Assembly (NCBI RefSeq): GCF_002179555.1
Contig: NZ_NHOU01000010.1
Span: forward strand, 57,758 to 121,757
Source: Salinicola salarius
GTDB lineage: Bacteria > Pseudomonadota > Gammaproteobacteria > Pseudomonadales > Halomonadaceae
Direction of reading: 5' to 3'
Length of the DNA: 64,000 nt
Position 1 is the stretch's first letter; each line of letters begins with the position of its first letter. The position numbers and the translations under genes were made by a program. The notes beneath the pieces are model-generated. The model did not search any database and was not told the DNA's origin. It saw only the letters and a list, made by a program, of their open reading frames with translations. Shown here piece by piece: positions 8,704-18,284 of the stretch.

Positions 8704-9362
8704 CCCGCGGCTCCCAGCCGATAGCCGACGTTACGCACGGTCGCCACCACGCCGCTGCCGAACTTCCGGCGCAGATGATGAACGTGGACTTCGATGACGT
8801 TGCTCTCGACCTCGGCGTCCCAGCCGTAGAGCACCTCGACCAGTTGATCGCGCGTAAACACCTGCCCTGGATGCGTCATCAGGTACGCCAGCAGGTCGTG
8901 CTCGCGGCGCCCCAGCGCCACCACCGCGTGGTCGAAGCGAATCTCGTGCGCTGCCGGGTCCAGCATCAGTCGGCCGCAGGTCACCACCGGCGACGCACGC
9001 CCGGCACTTCGCCGTACCAGTGCACGCAACCGCGCCAGCAGTTCGCCGTTGTCGAAAGGCTTGACAAGATAGTCGTCCGCCCCGCCGTCGAGCCCCCGGA
9101 TACGGTCGACCACGTCGTCCCTCGCCGTGAGGATCAGCACCGGAATCTGGCTTTGCGCTTCCCGCAGCTGCTTGAGCACCTCGAAGCCATCGATGTCCGG
9201 AAGGCCCAGGTCCAGTATCAGCGCATCGAAGGTGGACCCTTCGAGAGCCTCGCAGACTCCGCGCCCCTCGGTGAGCCATTCAGGCACCATCTGTTCACGG
9301 CGCAGTACATCGACGACCCCCTCTCCCAGCAACGGATCGTCTTCAACCAGCATTACCCTCAT
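8700..9362 (-). CDS. OmpR-family response regulator (QseB/PmrA-like)
   Basis: 220 aa. The receiver domain begins MRVMLVEDDPLLG, the phospho-acceptor is Asp51 in ALILDLGLPDIDG, and the signalling Thr and Lys are in LILTARDD and DDYLVKPF. The C-terminal winged helix includes LGRREHDLLAYLMTHPGQVFTR and ESNVIEVHVHHLRRKFG, the OmpR DNA-recognition region. The start at 9362 follows GAGAG; a longer in-frame ORF exists, but the receiver fold starts exactly here. Gene order is regulator then kinase with a 4-bp overlap. Targets may include the divergent glycosyltransferase gene, by position only. Confidence 0.93.
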   Translation of the reverse strand: MRVMLVEDDPLLGEGVVDVLRREQMVPEWLTEGRGVCEALEGSTFDALILDLGLPDIDGFEVLKQLREAQSQIPVLILTARDDVVDRIRGLDGGADDYLVKPFDNGELLARLRALVRRSAGRASPVVTCGRLMLDPAAHEIRFDHAVVALGRREHDLLAYLMTHPGQVFTRDQLVEVLYGWDAEVESNVIEVHVHHLRRKFGSGVVATVRNVGYRLGAAG

Positions 9363-9458
9363 GGCGTTCTCTCTAACTGTCGCCGATCCTGGCGAAACTC
9401 GGCTTTCAAAACGTTGCCTTAACAATACAACGACATCGCCGGATTGGTTCCCGCCCTA

Positions 9459-9483
9459 CTGACATGACACTGTCACGTGTCAG
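9459..9483. promoter_or_regulatory. Nested palindrome between the response regulator and the glycosyltransferase
   Basis: CTGACA and TGTCAG enclose a second dyad, TGACACTGTCA. The gap 9363-9614 is a divergent promoter region, so this is a candidate operator. The protein that binds it cannot be told from sequence. Confidence 0.4.
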
Positions 9484-9614
9484 CCGGACAATTTGAAACA
9501 TAAGTGACCGCTAACACCGCAGATCACTAAGCCGGCGTTAAGAATAGGCTCTCATAGTGACGTCTCCGACAGGACGAGCAAAGTCGACGCTTTGAAAACC
9601 AACGGGATTTCATC

Positions 9615-10349
9615 ATGCTCGAACTACCCAAGTTATCACTTGTCATCACTGTCCACGACGCCTCTCATGCGGTTAGTCGGGTCGTGGCCGAGGCATCCAG
9701 CGCACTTCGCCACGCTGCCGGCCTGGAATTCATCGTCATCGACGACGCCACCTCCGAAAGCGACGAGGATGCGCTGTCACGATTGGCAGCCAGCGATAGC
9801 CGGGTCCGGCTTTATCGCCGGGCCACGGCCATCGGCGCCGACGCGGCGCTATGGCAAGCCGGCAGGCTCGCCCGGGGAGAGTGGATCGCGACGCTCGACG
9901 CCCAGGGTCGAGACGATCCCCATGACATTCCCGAGATGCTCGGCGAGGCCCGGCATCAAGGCTTGACGCTGGTCGAGGGCATCCCGCTCGATCCGCGTTG
10001 CCGCTGGAGAAGGTCACTCTTTCGCGCATTCCGGAGCTTGGGCATCGAGCTCGCGGGCAGCGAACGGGCCGGCCTGCGTCTGATTCGTCGCGACGTGCTG
10101 GTCGCGCTGCCGTCCGTCGACCGGCTGCATCGCTTCCTCCCCCTGCTGATTCGGCGAAGCGGTGGCCACATCGGCAGTTACCGCGTCAATCTGCGCCACG
10201 GGACACAAGCTGCCCGCTCTTCGCTCTGGCATCTTCCGGCCAATCTCGCGGGGCATGCCCGCGACTGGCTGGGCATGTGGTGGCTATCGCGACGCTGGCA
10301 CGCCCAGCGAATCACGGGGAAACGTCGGGTTCGCGGCTACGCTCGCTGA
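9615..10349 (+). CDS. Family 2 glycosyltransferase
   Basis: Predicted cytoplasmic glycosyltransferase with a GT-A fold, 244 aa. The N-terminus LSLVITVHDASHAVSRVV and FIVIDDATSESDEDAL give the nucleotide-sugar binding strand and first Asp pair, and WIATLDAQGRDDPHDIPEM (about residues 92-110) matches the DXD region of dolichyl-phosphate-mannose/ArnC-like GT2 enzymes. No C-terminal membrane helices are present, unlike ArnC or GtrB, so it may be a short soluble relative. Donor and acceptor are unknown. It is divergent from the two-component genes, and a GGGA sequence precedes the start. PmrAB/QseBC-type systems often control envelope sugar modification; a link here is inference from position. Confidence 0.75.
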   Translation: MLELPKLSLVITVHDASHAVSRVVAEASSALRHAAGLEFIVIDDATSESDEDALSRLAASDSRVRLYRRATAIGADAALWQAGRLARGEWIATLDAQGRDDPHDIPEMLGEARHQGLTLVEGIPLDPRCRWRRSLFRAFRSLGIELAGSERAGLRLIRRDVLVALPSVDRLHRFLPLLIRRSGGHIGSYRVNLRHGTQAARSSLWHLPANLAGHARDWLGMWWLSRRWHAQRITGKRRVRGYAR

Positions 10350-10367
10350 GGCTTCATTCGCGCCCGG

Positions 10368-10871
10368 TCACCGATAGCGCCGCCCCCGATGCTCCAGCCA
10401 GCCGCCGATTTCGGTGCCGTCGGGATCGTGGTGTGTCCAGTGAATGACGCCACCCTGGGCATTCCACACGTACTCGCCGCGAAAGCGTAGGTGATCGCCC
10501 GCTTCGATCCGCTCGACGCGTGGCGCGATGTCGATATTGTGGGCGACCAGCAGCGTCTGGCTGGTACCCAGCATGACGATGATCCGCTGGTGACGGCTGC
10601 CTTCCCGATCATCCGCCAGCACCCGAACGACCCGTCCTGATGCCTCGATCCAGAATCCTTCCCGATGCGTGTCGAAGGCACGCTGAAGCGTCGCCTCGGC
10701 GCTGGCGTGTTCTCCGGCATCCGGCAAAAGGTCAACGCCGGGCCGAGACGGAGGCTCGCCTCCGCCTCCCCCGTATTCAACCAGTTGGCTGGCGAGTGCT
10801 GCGATGACGATGGCAATCAGAAGCCCCACCAGCATCGTACGACGTCGCGCCTTAATGAATCTTCGTCGCAT
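10368..10871 (-). CDS. DUF3465-like membrane-anchored or secreted protein
   Basis: 167 aa. A strongly basic start (MRRRFIKARRRT) is followed by one hydrophobic segment (about residues 13-30, LVGLLIAIVIAALASQL), so it is a membrane-anchored or signal-peptide protein. The remainder looks like a small beta-rich domain: GFWIEASGRVVRVLADDREG, RIIVMLGTSQTLLVAHNIDI, GDHLRFRGEYVWN, IHWTHHDPDG. This pattern fits the DUF3465 family, an OB-fold-like domain of unknown function; assignment is from memory of the family. It is convergent with the glycosyltransferase 18 bp away. Confidence 0.7.
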   Translation of the reverse strand: MRRRFIKARRRTMLVGLLIAIVIAALASQLVEYGGGGGEPPSRPGVDLLPDAGEHASAEATLQRAFDTHREGFWIEASGRVVRVLADDREGSRHQRIIVMLGTSQTLLVAHNIDIAPRVERIEAGDHLRFRGEYVWNAQGGVIHWTHHDPDGTEIGGWLEHRGRRYR

Positions 10872-11049
10872 CTCTCTCGTTACCGTGAAGTCAGGGCGAG
10901 TTCAGCCCGATCTCGACGAAAGGCTGCAAGATAACACATGAAAATAGGCCCCATAGGGCCCGATGGAGGAAGATGACCATCGACGGAATGTCGATCGAAA
11001 AACTGCGGGTATCGTGTCAGCCGTATGAGCAGGAAAGCTGAAAAACGGA

Positions 11050-11082
11050 CAAAAAGAAGCCGGACCCAATACAGGCCCGGCC
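11050..11082 (-). terminator. Intrinsic terminator for the protease-inhibitor operon
   Basis: On the minus strand GCCGGGCC-TGTATTG-GGTCCGGC (one mismatch) is followed by TTCTTTTTG. It lies about 100 bp past the inhibitor stop and is the only good terminator in the otherwise empty gap 10,872-11,180. Confidence 0.65.
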
Positions 11083-11180
11083 TACGCTGTGCGCCCATCC
11101 TGGGCTACTAGGTCAGAGTTCGATATCCCGATAGAGTTCCGGGAAAACGCAAAAAACTCGGAACGACGATGGCTGGCCGG

Positions 11181-11525
11181 TTAGTCGTCACTCTCATCGA
11201 GACCCTGGGCGCCCCGTTTCCAGAGCCCGATCAATGACCTGGGCGCGGCGCTCTCCTCCAGCTCCCACTCCTTTTCGGGTCGATCGGAGGACATTTTCAG
11301 CGTCACCCGGAAGGATCGCCTGTCGGCCCCGGCCGCTGGCAAAGCGCCACGTCGATGATCGAGCTCCTCGAGCACCGCCTGGAGTCTCAGCCGCTGGCAC
11401 TCGGTCAGTTCCCGGCAGTCAATCCGCCGCGGGGCGGACAAGCCGGGCGTGACCACGAAGCCGCCCTCCCGAGTGACCAGCAGCACGCTGGTCGGCTCGA
11501 GCTCGAGGCCCGCGCTGTCGTTCAT
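11181..11525 (-). CDS. Emfourin-like protealysin inhibitor
   Basis: 114 aa, no signal peptide. Small proteins of this type are encoded beside M4 proteases of the protealysin group and inhibit them. Family-like features are the N-terminal strand pattern (SVLLVTREGGFVVTPGLS), RRIDCRELTECQRLRLQAVLEEL and a C-terminal strand RSFRVTLKMSSDRPEKEWEL. The start overlaps the protease stop by 4 bp, so protease and inhibitor are translationally coupled. That arrangement is the main support, since the sequence itself is short and divergent. Confidence 0.8.
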   Translation of the reverse strand: MNDSAGLELEPTSVLLVTREGGFVVTPGLSAPRRIDCRELTECQRLRLQAVLEELDHRRGALPAAGADRRSFRVTLKMSSDRPEKEWELEESAAPRSLIGLWKRGAQGLDESDD

Positions 11526-12574
11526 GAGAGAACCCCTACCTCGACCCAGGCCCGATTGACGGCCTGCATGACCTCGCTGTCGTTGCCGAAGCGTTTCGCC
11601 GCACAGTCGACCGTAAGCTGGGCGAACTGGGCGAAATTGCCATCGCGCTGCAGGCGCGGATCGGTGAGCGCGTCGAACCAGACCGGACCCGCCTTCTCCC
11701 AGGCAAATCCACCCAGCCCCGTCGCCGCGAGAAAGAAAGCACGGTTAGGAATCCCGGAATTGATATGCACGCCGCCGTTGTCCGAGGACGTGCACACGAA
11801 ATCGTCCATATGGCCCGGCTGAGGGTCCTTGCCGAGCACGGGGTCGTCATAGGCGCTGCCCGGATTGGCCATCGAGCGCAGCGCGAGGCCGTTGACGCGA
11901 TCGGTGAGCAGCCCTTCCCCGATCAGCCAGTCGGCTTCCTCCACGCTCTGCTCGAAGTGGTGCTGCTTGACCATGGCACCGAAGACATCCGCCAGGGATT
12001 CGTTGAGCGCCCCCGACTGATCGGCATAGACGAGGCCGGCCTCGCGCTCGATGACGCCGTGGGTCAATTCATGGGCGACGACGTCGAGCGCGGCAGTGAA
12101 ACGGTTGAACAGTTCGCCGTCGCCATCACCGAATACCATCTGGGCTCCGTTCCAGAAGGCGTTGTCGTAGTCTTCGCCATAGTGCACCGTCCCCAGCAAG
12201 GCCATGCCCTCGCCATCGATGGAGTCGCGCTCGAAGACCTGCCAGTAGAAAAGGTAGGTGGCACCCAGCCACCGGTAGGCTTCGTCGACGGCGACATCGC
12301 CGCTATCCGGCTCATCCTCCTGGCGAACCAGGTCGCCAGGTAGAGTCTGCTGATTGCCTGCCGAGTAGATATAGCGCGCGATCTCGCCAGGCCGGCTGCC
12401 ATCCGCGGGTCGCGCCGCCGGCGCTGCCGCATTGCGCAACCGGAATTGTGCATCGGCCTGCAGGGTCAGCCGCGCGCACTGCTGTAGCCTCGCGTTGCCA
12501 TGCGACATGATGCGTTCGAGAACATGGGGCGGCATGAAGCCCGCGAAAGGCGTGGAACCGTCCAATCCAGCCAT
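11522..12574 (-). CDS. Protealysin-type M4 (thermolysin-like) metalloprotease
   Basis: 350 aa. The zinc site HELTH is at residues 168-172 (VVAHELTHGVIEREAGL), with the third ligand Glu in GALNESLADVFGA (residues 188-200) and a C-terminal active-site His in DNGGVHINSGIPNRAFF. There is no signal peptide. The short N-terminal propeptide carries FAGFMPPHVLERI (residues 10-22), the PPL-type motif of protealysin precursors. The enzyme is therefore expected to be cytoplasmic or to leave the cell by an unknown route, unlike classical secreted thermolysins. A near-perfect ribosome site (GGAGGTGATCGC) precedes the ATG. The overlapping downstream gene is its likely inhibitor. Confidence 0.93.
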   Translation of the reverse strand: MAGLDGSTPFAGFMPPHVLERIMSHGNARLQQCARLTLQADAQFRLRNAAAPAARPADGSRPGEIARYIYSAGNQQTLPGDLVRQEDEPDSGDVAVDEAYRWLGATYLFYWQVFERDSIDGEGMALLGTVHYGEDYDNAFWNGAQMVFGDGDGELFNRFTAALDVVAHELTHGVIEREAGLVYADQSGALNESLADVFGAMVKQHHFEQSVEEADWLIGEGLLTDRVNGLALRSMANPGSAYDDPVLGKDPQPGHMDDFVCTSSDNGGVHINSGIPNRAFFLAATGLGGFAWEKAGPVWFDALTDPRLQRDGNFAQFAQLTVDCAAKRFGNDSEVMQAVNRAWVEVGVLS

Positions 12575-12747
12575 GCGATCACCTCCTGTGCGTCAAAGCC
12601 TAGACCTCACAGTGTGGTTCAATCTTTCTTGTATGACCGCTACCCAATGTTCGTTTTTGTCAAAAAATGCCAAGTCAACAGACTCGAGATCCCCCGGCAC
12701 TCCACACGACTCTTCAGTCAGGCGGCCGGATTCAACGATCGATCAGG

Positions 12748-14484
12748 TCAACTTGTCGAGGCGCCACCACTCCGCGACAAGCCATAATCGCCGGGCCTGG
12801 CCACGCCTTCCAACTGACCGAGCTGATCGAGATCGTGTCGTCCCAGCACCAGATCGAGACGACGCTGCCGGCTATTGGCATTGAGCACCATATGGACCTG
12901 CGAGGGCCGTCCTTTGGCATCCAGACGTTGAACCCAGGCCAGAGCGCCGCTCGAATATCGCACCAGCGAGCCTATTGGCGCGACGCCGAAGACACGCACG
13001 TAGCGTTGAGCCCAGACATTGTCGAAGAGCGCGGCGTTCCCCAGCACATGGCGATAAGCATTGACCAGGGGCCAGGCGTCGCGGTCCGCGCGCGGGCGCG
13101 TCAGCGCATCGATGACATCGACCACTGCCACCATCCGACCCAGATCATCGATCGCCTCGGCGCGCAGCCCGCGAGGATAGCCGCTGCCGTCGAGCCGTTC
13201 GTTGATCTGTTCGACCACCGACGTGGCGACATCCGTCGAAAGCCAGCGACAATCGGCCAGCCGCTCGCTGATCAGTTGGACATGCCCCGGCAATAGCGCC
13301 CGCTGGGCGTCGCTCAACGGGACGCGGCTCTCGAGCAGCGTGGCAGGCAACGACGCCTTGCCGAGATCGTGGATCAGGGCGCTGGCCGCGATCGCCTTGA
13401 GGGTACTGTCGTCGTAGCCCTGCCGGCGCGCCAGATCGACGGCACGAACCGCGACCGCCAGCGCATGCTGGACCTGGACCGGTTCGTTCTCGAGATATCC
13501 CAGCGCATAGAGCAGCGATTCCCGACTTTGCGCGCCAAGCGACAGCAGCGTGTCCGCATGTCGGGACAGCAAAGATGAGGCAATCAGGCCACCATTCTGA
13601 AGCTGCAGGCTCTGCGCGTTCAGATAGTCGGCGATCTTCCGCAGTCGCCGGACGACCGTATTGTCAGCGCCCGCGACTGGCGCCGGGGTGGTTAGGATCG
13701 ACTTGACCGGTTGCGGCCGGCGCCCCTGCGGCAGCATGAACAGCGAAGAAGGCTCGAGCGGCTTGTCGCTGATCGACGTCTTGCGCGCACTCTCGCGTTC
13801 GATTTCCTTGACGCAGTGCCAGAGTTGTCGCTCGCTATCGATCGGCAACTCATCGAACTCGCAGCCGATCAGCGCCATGGTCCAGTCGTCATCGGTGCGT
13901 ACATGACGGATATGCCCCTTGAGCTTGAGACGCTGTCGATTGGGGAAGCGTAGCTCGAGAGTCTCGATCGGCTGGTCAGGAGTCAGCGCCACGGCATCCA
14001 CCAGACGCATGGCGAGAAGGCAGCCGCCCAGCGAGAGATTGCGGATTTCGGTATCGATGATAGGCCCATCCTCCGTCAGGGTGAGACGCGTCTCGACGCC
14101 CATCTCGGCCCGCAGCGGGGCGCGAAAGGTACCGCGCCGGTGAATGGTGCTGATGTATTCGGGGTAGGTGCAGCGAAACTGTATCCGCTGCGCATCTTCC
14201 AGGGGCTCGATCACCGTGAGCGGCGCGGTGCGAACCAGCGCTCCGTTGACATGACCGATGAGATGAAACTCGCCCCCCCGAGTGAGCGACTTCGCCAGCG
14301 CCGGCACCGCGGACACGTCGATGACCAGCGCCTGACCGATGACGACGTGATCCAGTATTACCGGCCAGGAAGTGCTACCGGCAGCGTCGAACGCCAGATT
14401 CGCGCCACCCTGAAGGCATAGTGGCTCGAGCCACTCCCATATGGCTTTAGCTTGGTGGATATCCGTGGAAGCAGAGTCGGTCAT
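12748..14484 (-). CDS. PilZ-HD-GYP protein with a degenerate HD-GYP site
   Basis: 578 aa from the ATG at 14484 (an upstream TTG would add 10 residues). N-terminal YcgR-N-like beta region (about 15-105). PilZ domain, with the c-di-GMP motifs RRGTFR (116-121) and NLSLGG (149-154) both intact. A linker is followed by an HD-GYP domain (about 330-480). In it HDLGK (372-376), H401 and LDGSGYP (431-437) are kept, but the paired metal-ligand histidines normally found just before the GYP block (HHE) read EQINE here. The protein probably senses c-di-GMP through PilZ, while phosphodiesterase activity is doubtful. It stands alone between the protease operon and serB. Confidence 0.88.
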   Translation of the reverse strand: MTDSASTDIHQAKAIWEWLEPLCLQGGANLAFDAAGSTSWPVILDHVVIGQALVIDVSAVPALAKSLTRGGEFHLIGHVNGALVRTAPLTVIEPLEDAQRIQFRCTYPEYISTIHRRGTFRAPLRAEMGVETRLTLTEDGPIIDTEIRNLSLGGCLLAMRLVDAVALTPDQPIETLELRFPNRQRLKLKGHIRHVRTDDDWTMALIGCEFDELPIDSERQLWHCVKEIERESARKTSISDKPLEPSSLFMLPQGRRPQPVKSILTTPAPVAGADNTVVRRLRKIADYLNAQSLQLQNGGLIASSLLSRHADTLLSLGAQSRESLLYALGYLENEPVQVQHALAVAVRAVDLARRQGYDDSTLKAIAASALIHDLGKASLPATLLESRVPLSDAQRALLPGHVQLISERLADCRWLSTDVATSVVEQINERLDGSGYPRGLRAEAIDDLGRMVAVVDVIDALTRPRADRDAWPLVNAYRHVLGNAALFDNVWAQRYVRVFGVAPIGSLVRYSSGALAWVQRLDAKGRPSQVHMVLNANSRQRRLDLVLGRHDLDQLGQLEGVARPGDYGLSRSGGASTS

Positions 14485-14660
14485 GAGTTTTCGATAATGC
14501 GTGGTCGATGACAAACGGCGAATGACAAAGCGCTGATGGCCAAAGGATCAATGGCGAAGAGCCAATGATAAAGCAGTCAGGCGTGGCCGCGTCACGGCCG
14601 GCGAGCAAGCAGTGTAACTTTTCGTTGCTGTCAAACAAAATAATTCAACCTCAACCGACT

Positions 14661-14683
14661 GACCCCCGGGAAACCCGGGAGTC
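14661..14683 (-). terminator. Terminator-like hairpin after serB
   Basis: On the minus strand GACTCCCGGG-TTT-CCCGGGGGTC forms a 10-bp stem with one G-U pair, 34 nt past the serB stop. No long T-run follows directly, although an AT-rich stretch (ATTATTTTG) is about 20 nt beyond. Confidence 0.55.
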
Positions 14684-14716
14684 CGCTCGGTCGGCGTGCC
14701 GGCCGTGGCCCCCCGC

Positions 14717-15928
14717 TCAATCTTCCGCCAAGGCCGCCAGATCGGATTCCGAATAGCCCAGCAGGTACAGAAGCCCATCGAGACCGCAGGCCGAAACCGA
14801 TTGCTGCGCCTGCTGACGCACCAAGGGTTTGGCATGGTACGCCACGCCCATGCCGGCGACCGCCAGCATCTTGAGATCGTTGGCGCCATCGCCAACCGCC
14901 ACGGTCTGGGCCAGATCCCAGCCTTCCCGTTCGGCGATCTGCCTGAGCATCATCGCCTTGCGGTCGGCATCGACGATCGGCTCCTGAACCTCGCCAGAGA
15001 CCTTGCCGTCGCGAATGATCAGCTCGTTGGCGTGAATTTCGTCGAAACCCAGCCGTTCCTGCAGGTAACGAGCGAAATAGGTAAAGCCGCCGGAGAGAAT
15101 CGCGGTCCGATAACCCAGGTGCTTGAGATAACGCATCAATCGCTCCAGCCCCGGCATCAGCGGTAACGATTCGGCAATTTCCGCCAGCACCGACTCGTCG
15201 AGGCCTTCCAGCTTGCGCATGCGCTCGCGAAAGCTCTGCTGGAAGTCAAGTTCGCCCCGCATGGCACGCTCGGTTATCGCGGCGACCTCGTCATACACGC
15301 CATGACGCCGCGCCAGTTCGTCGATGACTTCCGCCTGGATCAGCGTCGAATCCATGTCGAAGCAGACCAGCCGGCGGTGCCGTCGCCACAGATTCGCCGG
15401 CTGCAACGCGACATCGACTCCGAAGCGATCGCTCAGCGCCAGGATCTTCTCACGCAGGGACGCGGAATCGGCCACCGCGCCGCTGAGCCGCCATTCGAGG
15501 CAGGCACCGGCCGACGAGTCGGCCGTGTCGAGCTGGCAGCCGGCCGACAGCCGCTTCACCCGCTCGATGATCAGGCCCTGCTCGGCCGTCAGCGCCCCGA
15601 CTTCCGCCATCACCTCCGCAGAGAGCGACGGTGCCATCAAGGTCAGTACCCAGCGGGCGTCCTTGGCGACATCCCTCCACAGCGCCTCGCTTTCAGAGGA
15701 CACCTTCTCGACACGGCAATCCAGCCCGAACACGTCGCCGGCCGACGGCAGCAGCGCGCCAAGATCGTCGGCGGTCTCGACCAAAGCCTCCAGCGTCACT
15801 TCGCCGAAGGCGACATGCTGGCTCAGGTCCAGCAGACGACAATTGGCGCTGACCAGCGCCGTGCCCAGTGCAGCCGTCTGGCCGGGCCGTGCAGGCCCGG
15901 TGGCTCGCACCACGAAACGTTGTGACAT
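14717..15928 (-). CDS. serB: Phosphoserine phosphatase
   Basis: Last step of serine biosynthesis: hydrolysis of O-phospho-L-serine. 403 aa, the long form with N-terminal ACT-like regulatory region (about 1-180) as in many pseudomonads and halomonads. The C-terminal HAD domain has DMDST (nucleophile Asp in RLVCFDMDSTLIQAEVID, about residue 191), motif II in RTAILSGGFTYF, and motif IV GDGANDLKMLAVAGMGVAY. GGGGA precedes the ATG. It follows parC on the same strand after 92 bp that hold only a bulged GC-rich stem and no T-run, so co-transcription with parC is possible. Confidence 0.97.
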   Translation of the reverse strand: MSQRFVVRATGPARPGQTAALGTALVSANCRLLDLSQHVAFGEVTLEALVETADDLGALLPSAGDVFGLDCRVEKVSSESEALWRDVAKDARWVLTLMAPSLSAEVMAEVGALTAEQGLIIERVKRLSAGCQLDTADSSAGACLEWRLSGAVADSASLREKILALSDRFGVDVALQPANLWRRHRRLVCFDMDSTLIQAEVIDELARRHGVYDEVAAITERAMRGELDFQQSFRERMRKLEGLDESVLAEIAESLPLMPGLERLMRYLKHLGYRTAILSGGFTYFARYLQERLGFDEIHANELIIRDGKVSGEVQEPIVDADRKAMMLRQIAEREGWDLAQTVAVGDGANDLKMLAVAGMGVAYHAKPLVRQQAQQSVSACGLDGLLYLLGYSESDLAALAED

Positions 15929-16020
15929 CTTTTCCCCACGTGGCGCCGTAACGCCCTCTCTTTATCGATTGATCCGGCCCTGGCCCTCGGGCTGGAGGGC
16001 TGGGCTGACCGAGCCGCCGC

Positions 16021-18273
16021 TCAGGACTCGACCTCGAGCCTGTCGACCTTCTGGAATCCTCGCGCCAGCTTGCTGCCGCGACGGCCACGTTCGCCAGTGT
16101 AGTATTCGAGATCCGCCGCCTTCAGCGTCTGCTTGCGCTTACCGGCGTGCACGATCAACGACGCTCCTTCAGGCAGCAGTACCAGGTCGCGCACGAACTC
16201 CTCCCGTCTCGCGGCCTTGGCCCCCGGAATGTCGATCATCTTGTTGCCCTTGCCTTTTGCCATCTCCGGCAACTGCGACAGCGCGAAGACCAGCAGACGC
16301 CCCTCGTTGGAGACGGTCGCCACCCGCACGCCGTCGCCCTCCGGAATCGCCTTGGGTGGCATCACGTTGCACCCCTTGGGCACCGAAAGCACCGACTTGC
16401 CGGCCTTGTTCTTGCCGAGAAGATCCTCGACCCTGGCCACGAAACCGTAGCCGCCATCAGAGGCCAGCAGGTAGCGCGCGCTGGGTACGTCCAGCATCAG
16501 CCCGACCATGCTCGAGCCGGCCGGCGGGTTGATTCGCCCGGTCACCGGCTCGCCCTGGCCGCGAGCCGAGGGCAGGTTGTGAGCCGTCATCGTGTAGGCC
16601 CGACCGCTGTCATCGAGCAACACCAGCGGCTGGTTGGTCTTCCCTCGTGCTGCCAGGTGGAAGCTGTCGCCCGACTTGTAGGAGAGTCCGGCAGGATCGA
16701 TATCGTGTCCCCGCGCCGCGCGAATCCACCCTTTCTCGGACAGCACCACGGTCACCGGATCGGCGCCCACCAGTTCGACCTCGGAAAGCGCCCTGGCTTC
16801 GGCACGCTCCACCAGCGGCGAGCGGCGGGCATCGCCGTAGGCCTCGGCCGCTTCACGCAGCTCCTTCTCGACGAGATCGGTCATCGCCGCCTCGGAGCTC
16901 AGCAGCTTCTGGAGCTGTTTGCGTTCCGCTTCCAGCTCATCCTGCTCGCCGCGAATCTTCATCTCCTCGAGCTTGGCGAGGTGACGCAGACGCAGCTCGA
17001 GAATCGCTTCGGCCTGGCGCTCGGTGATGCCGAACGCGTTCATCAAAGCCGGCTTGGGTTCATCCTCCTCGCGGATGATGCGGATCACCTCGTCGATGTT
17101 GAGATAAGCGACCAGCAGACCTTCGAGCAGGTGCAGACGATCCTCGACCTTGCCGAGACGGTGCTCCAGGCGCCGGCGCACGGTGGCACGGCGGAACGTC
17201 AGCCATTCGCCGAGCATGTCGTTGAGCGGCATCACCCGCGGCCGGCCGTCGAGCGCGATCACGTTGAGATTGACGCGAACGTTCTTCTCGAGGTCGGTGG
17301 TGGCGAACAGGTGCGCCATCAGCCCCTCGACATCGATACGGTTGGAACGCGGCTCGATCACCAGGCGCGTCGGTGTCTCATGGGTCGACTCGTCTCGCAG
17401 ATCCGCCACCATCGGCAACTTCTTGGCCTGCATCTGGGCGGCGATCTGCTCGAGTACCTTGGCCCCGCTGACCTGATACGGCACCGCGGTGATCACGATG
17501 TTGCCATCCTCGCGCTCGTAACGGGAACGCAGCTTGACCGAGCCGCGGCCGGACTCGTAGAGCTTGCGCAGATCGGCCGCCGGCGAAATGATCTCGGCAT
17601 CCGTCGGGAAATCCGGTGCCGGCAGATGCTGCATCAGATCCGCGACGCTGGCCTGCGGATGACGCAGCAGATGGCAGGTCGCCTCGACCACCTCCACCAC
17701 GTTGTGCGGCGGGATATCGGTCGCCATGCCGACGGCGATGCCCGTGCCGCCGTTGAGCAGCACGTGAGGAAGCCGCGACGGCAGCACCGCCGGCTCGTTC
17801 ATGGTGCCGTCGAAGTTGGGCGTCCAGTCGACGGTGCCCTGCCCCAGCTCCGCCAGCAGCGTCTCGGAGAAACGCGACAGCCGGGCTTCGGTATAGCGCA
17901 TGGCGGCGAACGACTTGGGATCGTCCGGGCTACCCCAGTTGCCCTGGCCGTCGACCAGCGGGTAACGGTAGCTGAACGGCTGCGCCATCAGCACCATCGC
18001 CTCGTAGCAGGCGCTGTCGCCGTGAGGGTGGAACTTGCCCAGCACGTCGCCGACGGTACGCGCCGACTTCTTGTACTTGGCATTGGCATTGAGCGACAGC
18101 TCGCGCATGGCATAGACGATGCGCCGCTGAACCGGCTTCATGCCGTCGCCGATATGCGGCAACGCGCGATCGAGAATCACGTACATCGAATAATCGAGAT
18201 ACGCCTTCTCGGTGTACTCCTTGAGCGAAAGGCGTTCGACATCGCCCTCCGCTACCTGAATATCCATGGTCAT
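16021..18273 (-). CDS. parC: DNA topoisomerase IV subunit A
   Basis: Breakage-reunion subunit of topoisomerase IV, which decatenates daughter chromosomes; it works as ParC2ParE2. 750 aa. The catalytic tyrosine is Y127 in [15 protein letters not shown]. The quinolone-determining region reads [15 protein letters not shown] with Ser87 and Glu91 as in susceptible wild types. The coiled-coil and C-gate region includes [17 protein letters not shown]. The C-terminal part is a beta-pinwheel with [19 protein letters not shown] and ends in [15 protein letters not shown] precedes the first ATG. The 321-bp gap to parE upstream is filled by two repeat elements. Confidence 0.98.
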   Translation of the reverse strand: MTMDIQVAEGDVERLSLKEYTEKAYLDYSMYVILDRALPHIGDGMKPVQRRIVYAMRELSLNANAKYKKSARTVGDVLGKFHPHGDSACYEAMVLMAQPFSYRYPLVDGQGNWGSPDDPKSFAAMRYTEARLSRFSETLLAELGQGTVDWTPNFDGTMNEPAVLPSRLPHVLLNGGTGIAVGMATDIPPHNVVEVVEATCHLLRHPQASVADLMQHLPAPDFPTDAEIISPAADLRKLYESGRGSVKLRSRYEREDGNIVITAVPYQVSGAKVLEQIAAQMQAKKLPMVADLRDESTHETPTRLVIEPRSNRIDVEGLMAHLFATTDLEKNVRVNLNVIALDGRPRVMPLNDMLGEWLTFRRATVRRRLEHRLGKVEDRLHLLEGLLVAYLNIDEVIRIIREEDEPKPALMNAFGITERQAEAILELRLRHLAKLEEMKIRGEQDELEAERKQLQKLLSSEAAMTDLVEKELREAAEAYGDARRSPLVERAEARALSEVELVGADPVTVVLSEKGWIRAARGHDIDPAGLSYKSGDSFHLAARGKTNQPLVLLDDSGRAYTMTAHNLPSARGQGEPVTGRINPPAGSSMVGLMLDVPSARYLLASDGGYGFVARVEDLLGKNKAGKSVLSVPKGCNVMPPKAIPEGDGVRVATVSNEGRLLVFALSQLPEMAKGKGNKMIDIPGAKAARREEFVRDLVLLPEGASLIVHAGKRKQTLKAADLEYYTGERGRRGSKLARGFQKVDRLEVES

Positions 18274-18284
18274 TATTGCCCCTT

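Noticed and set aside
10880..11098. 72-codon minus-strand ORF
   Set aside because: No ribosome site, contains the operon terminator of the protease genes and has no family resemblance.
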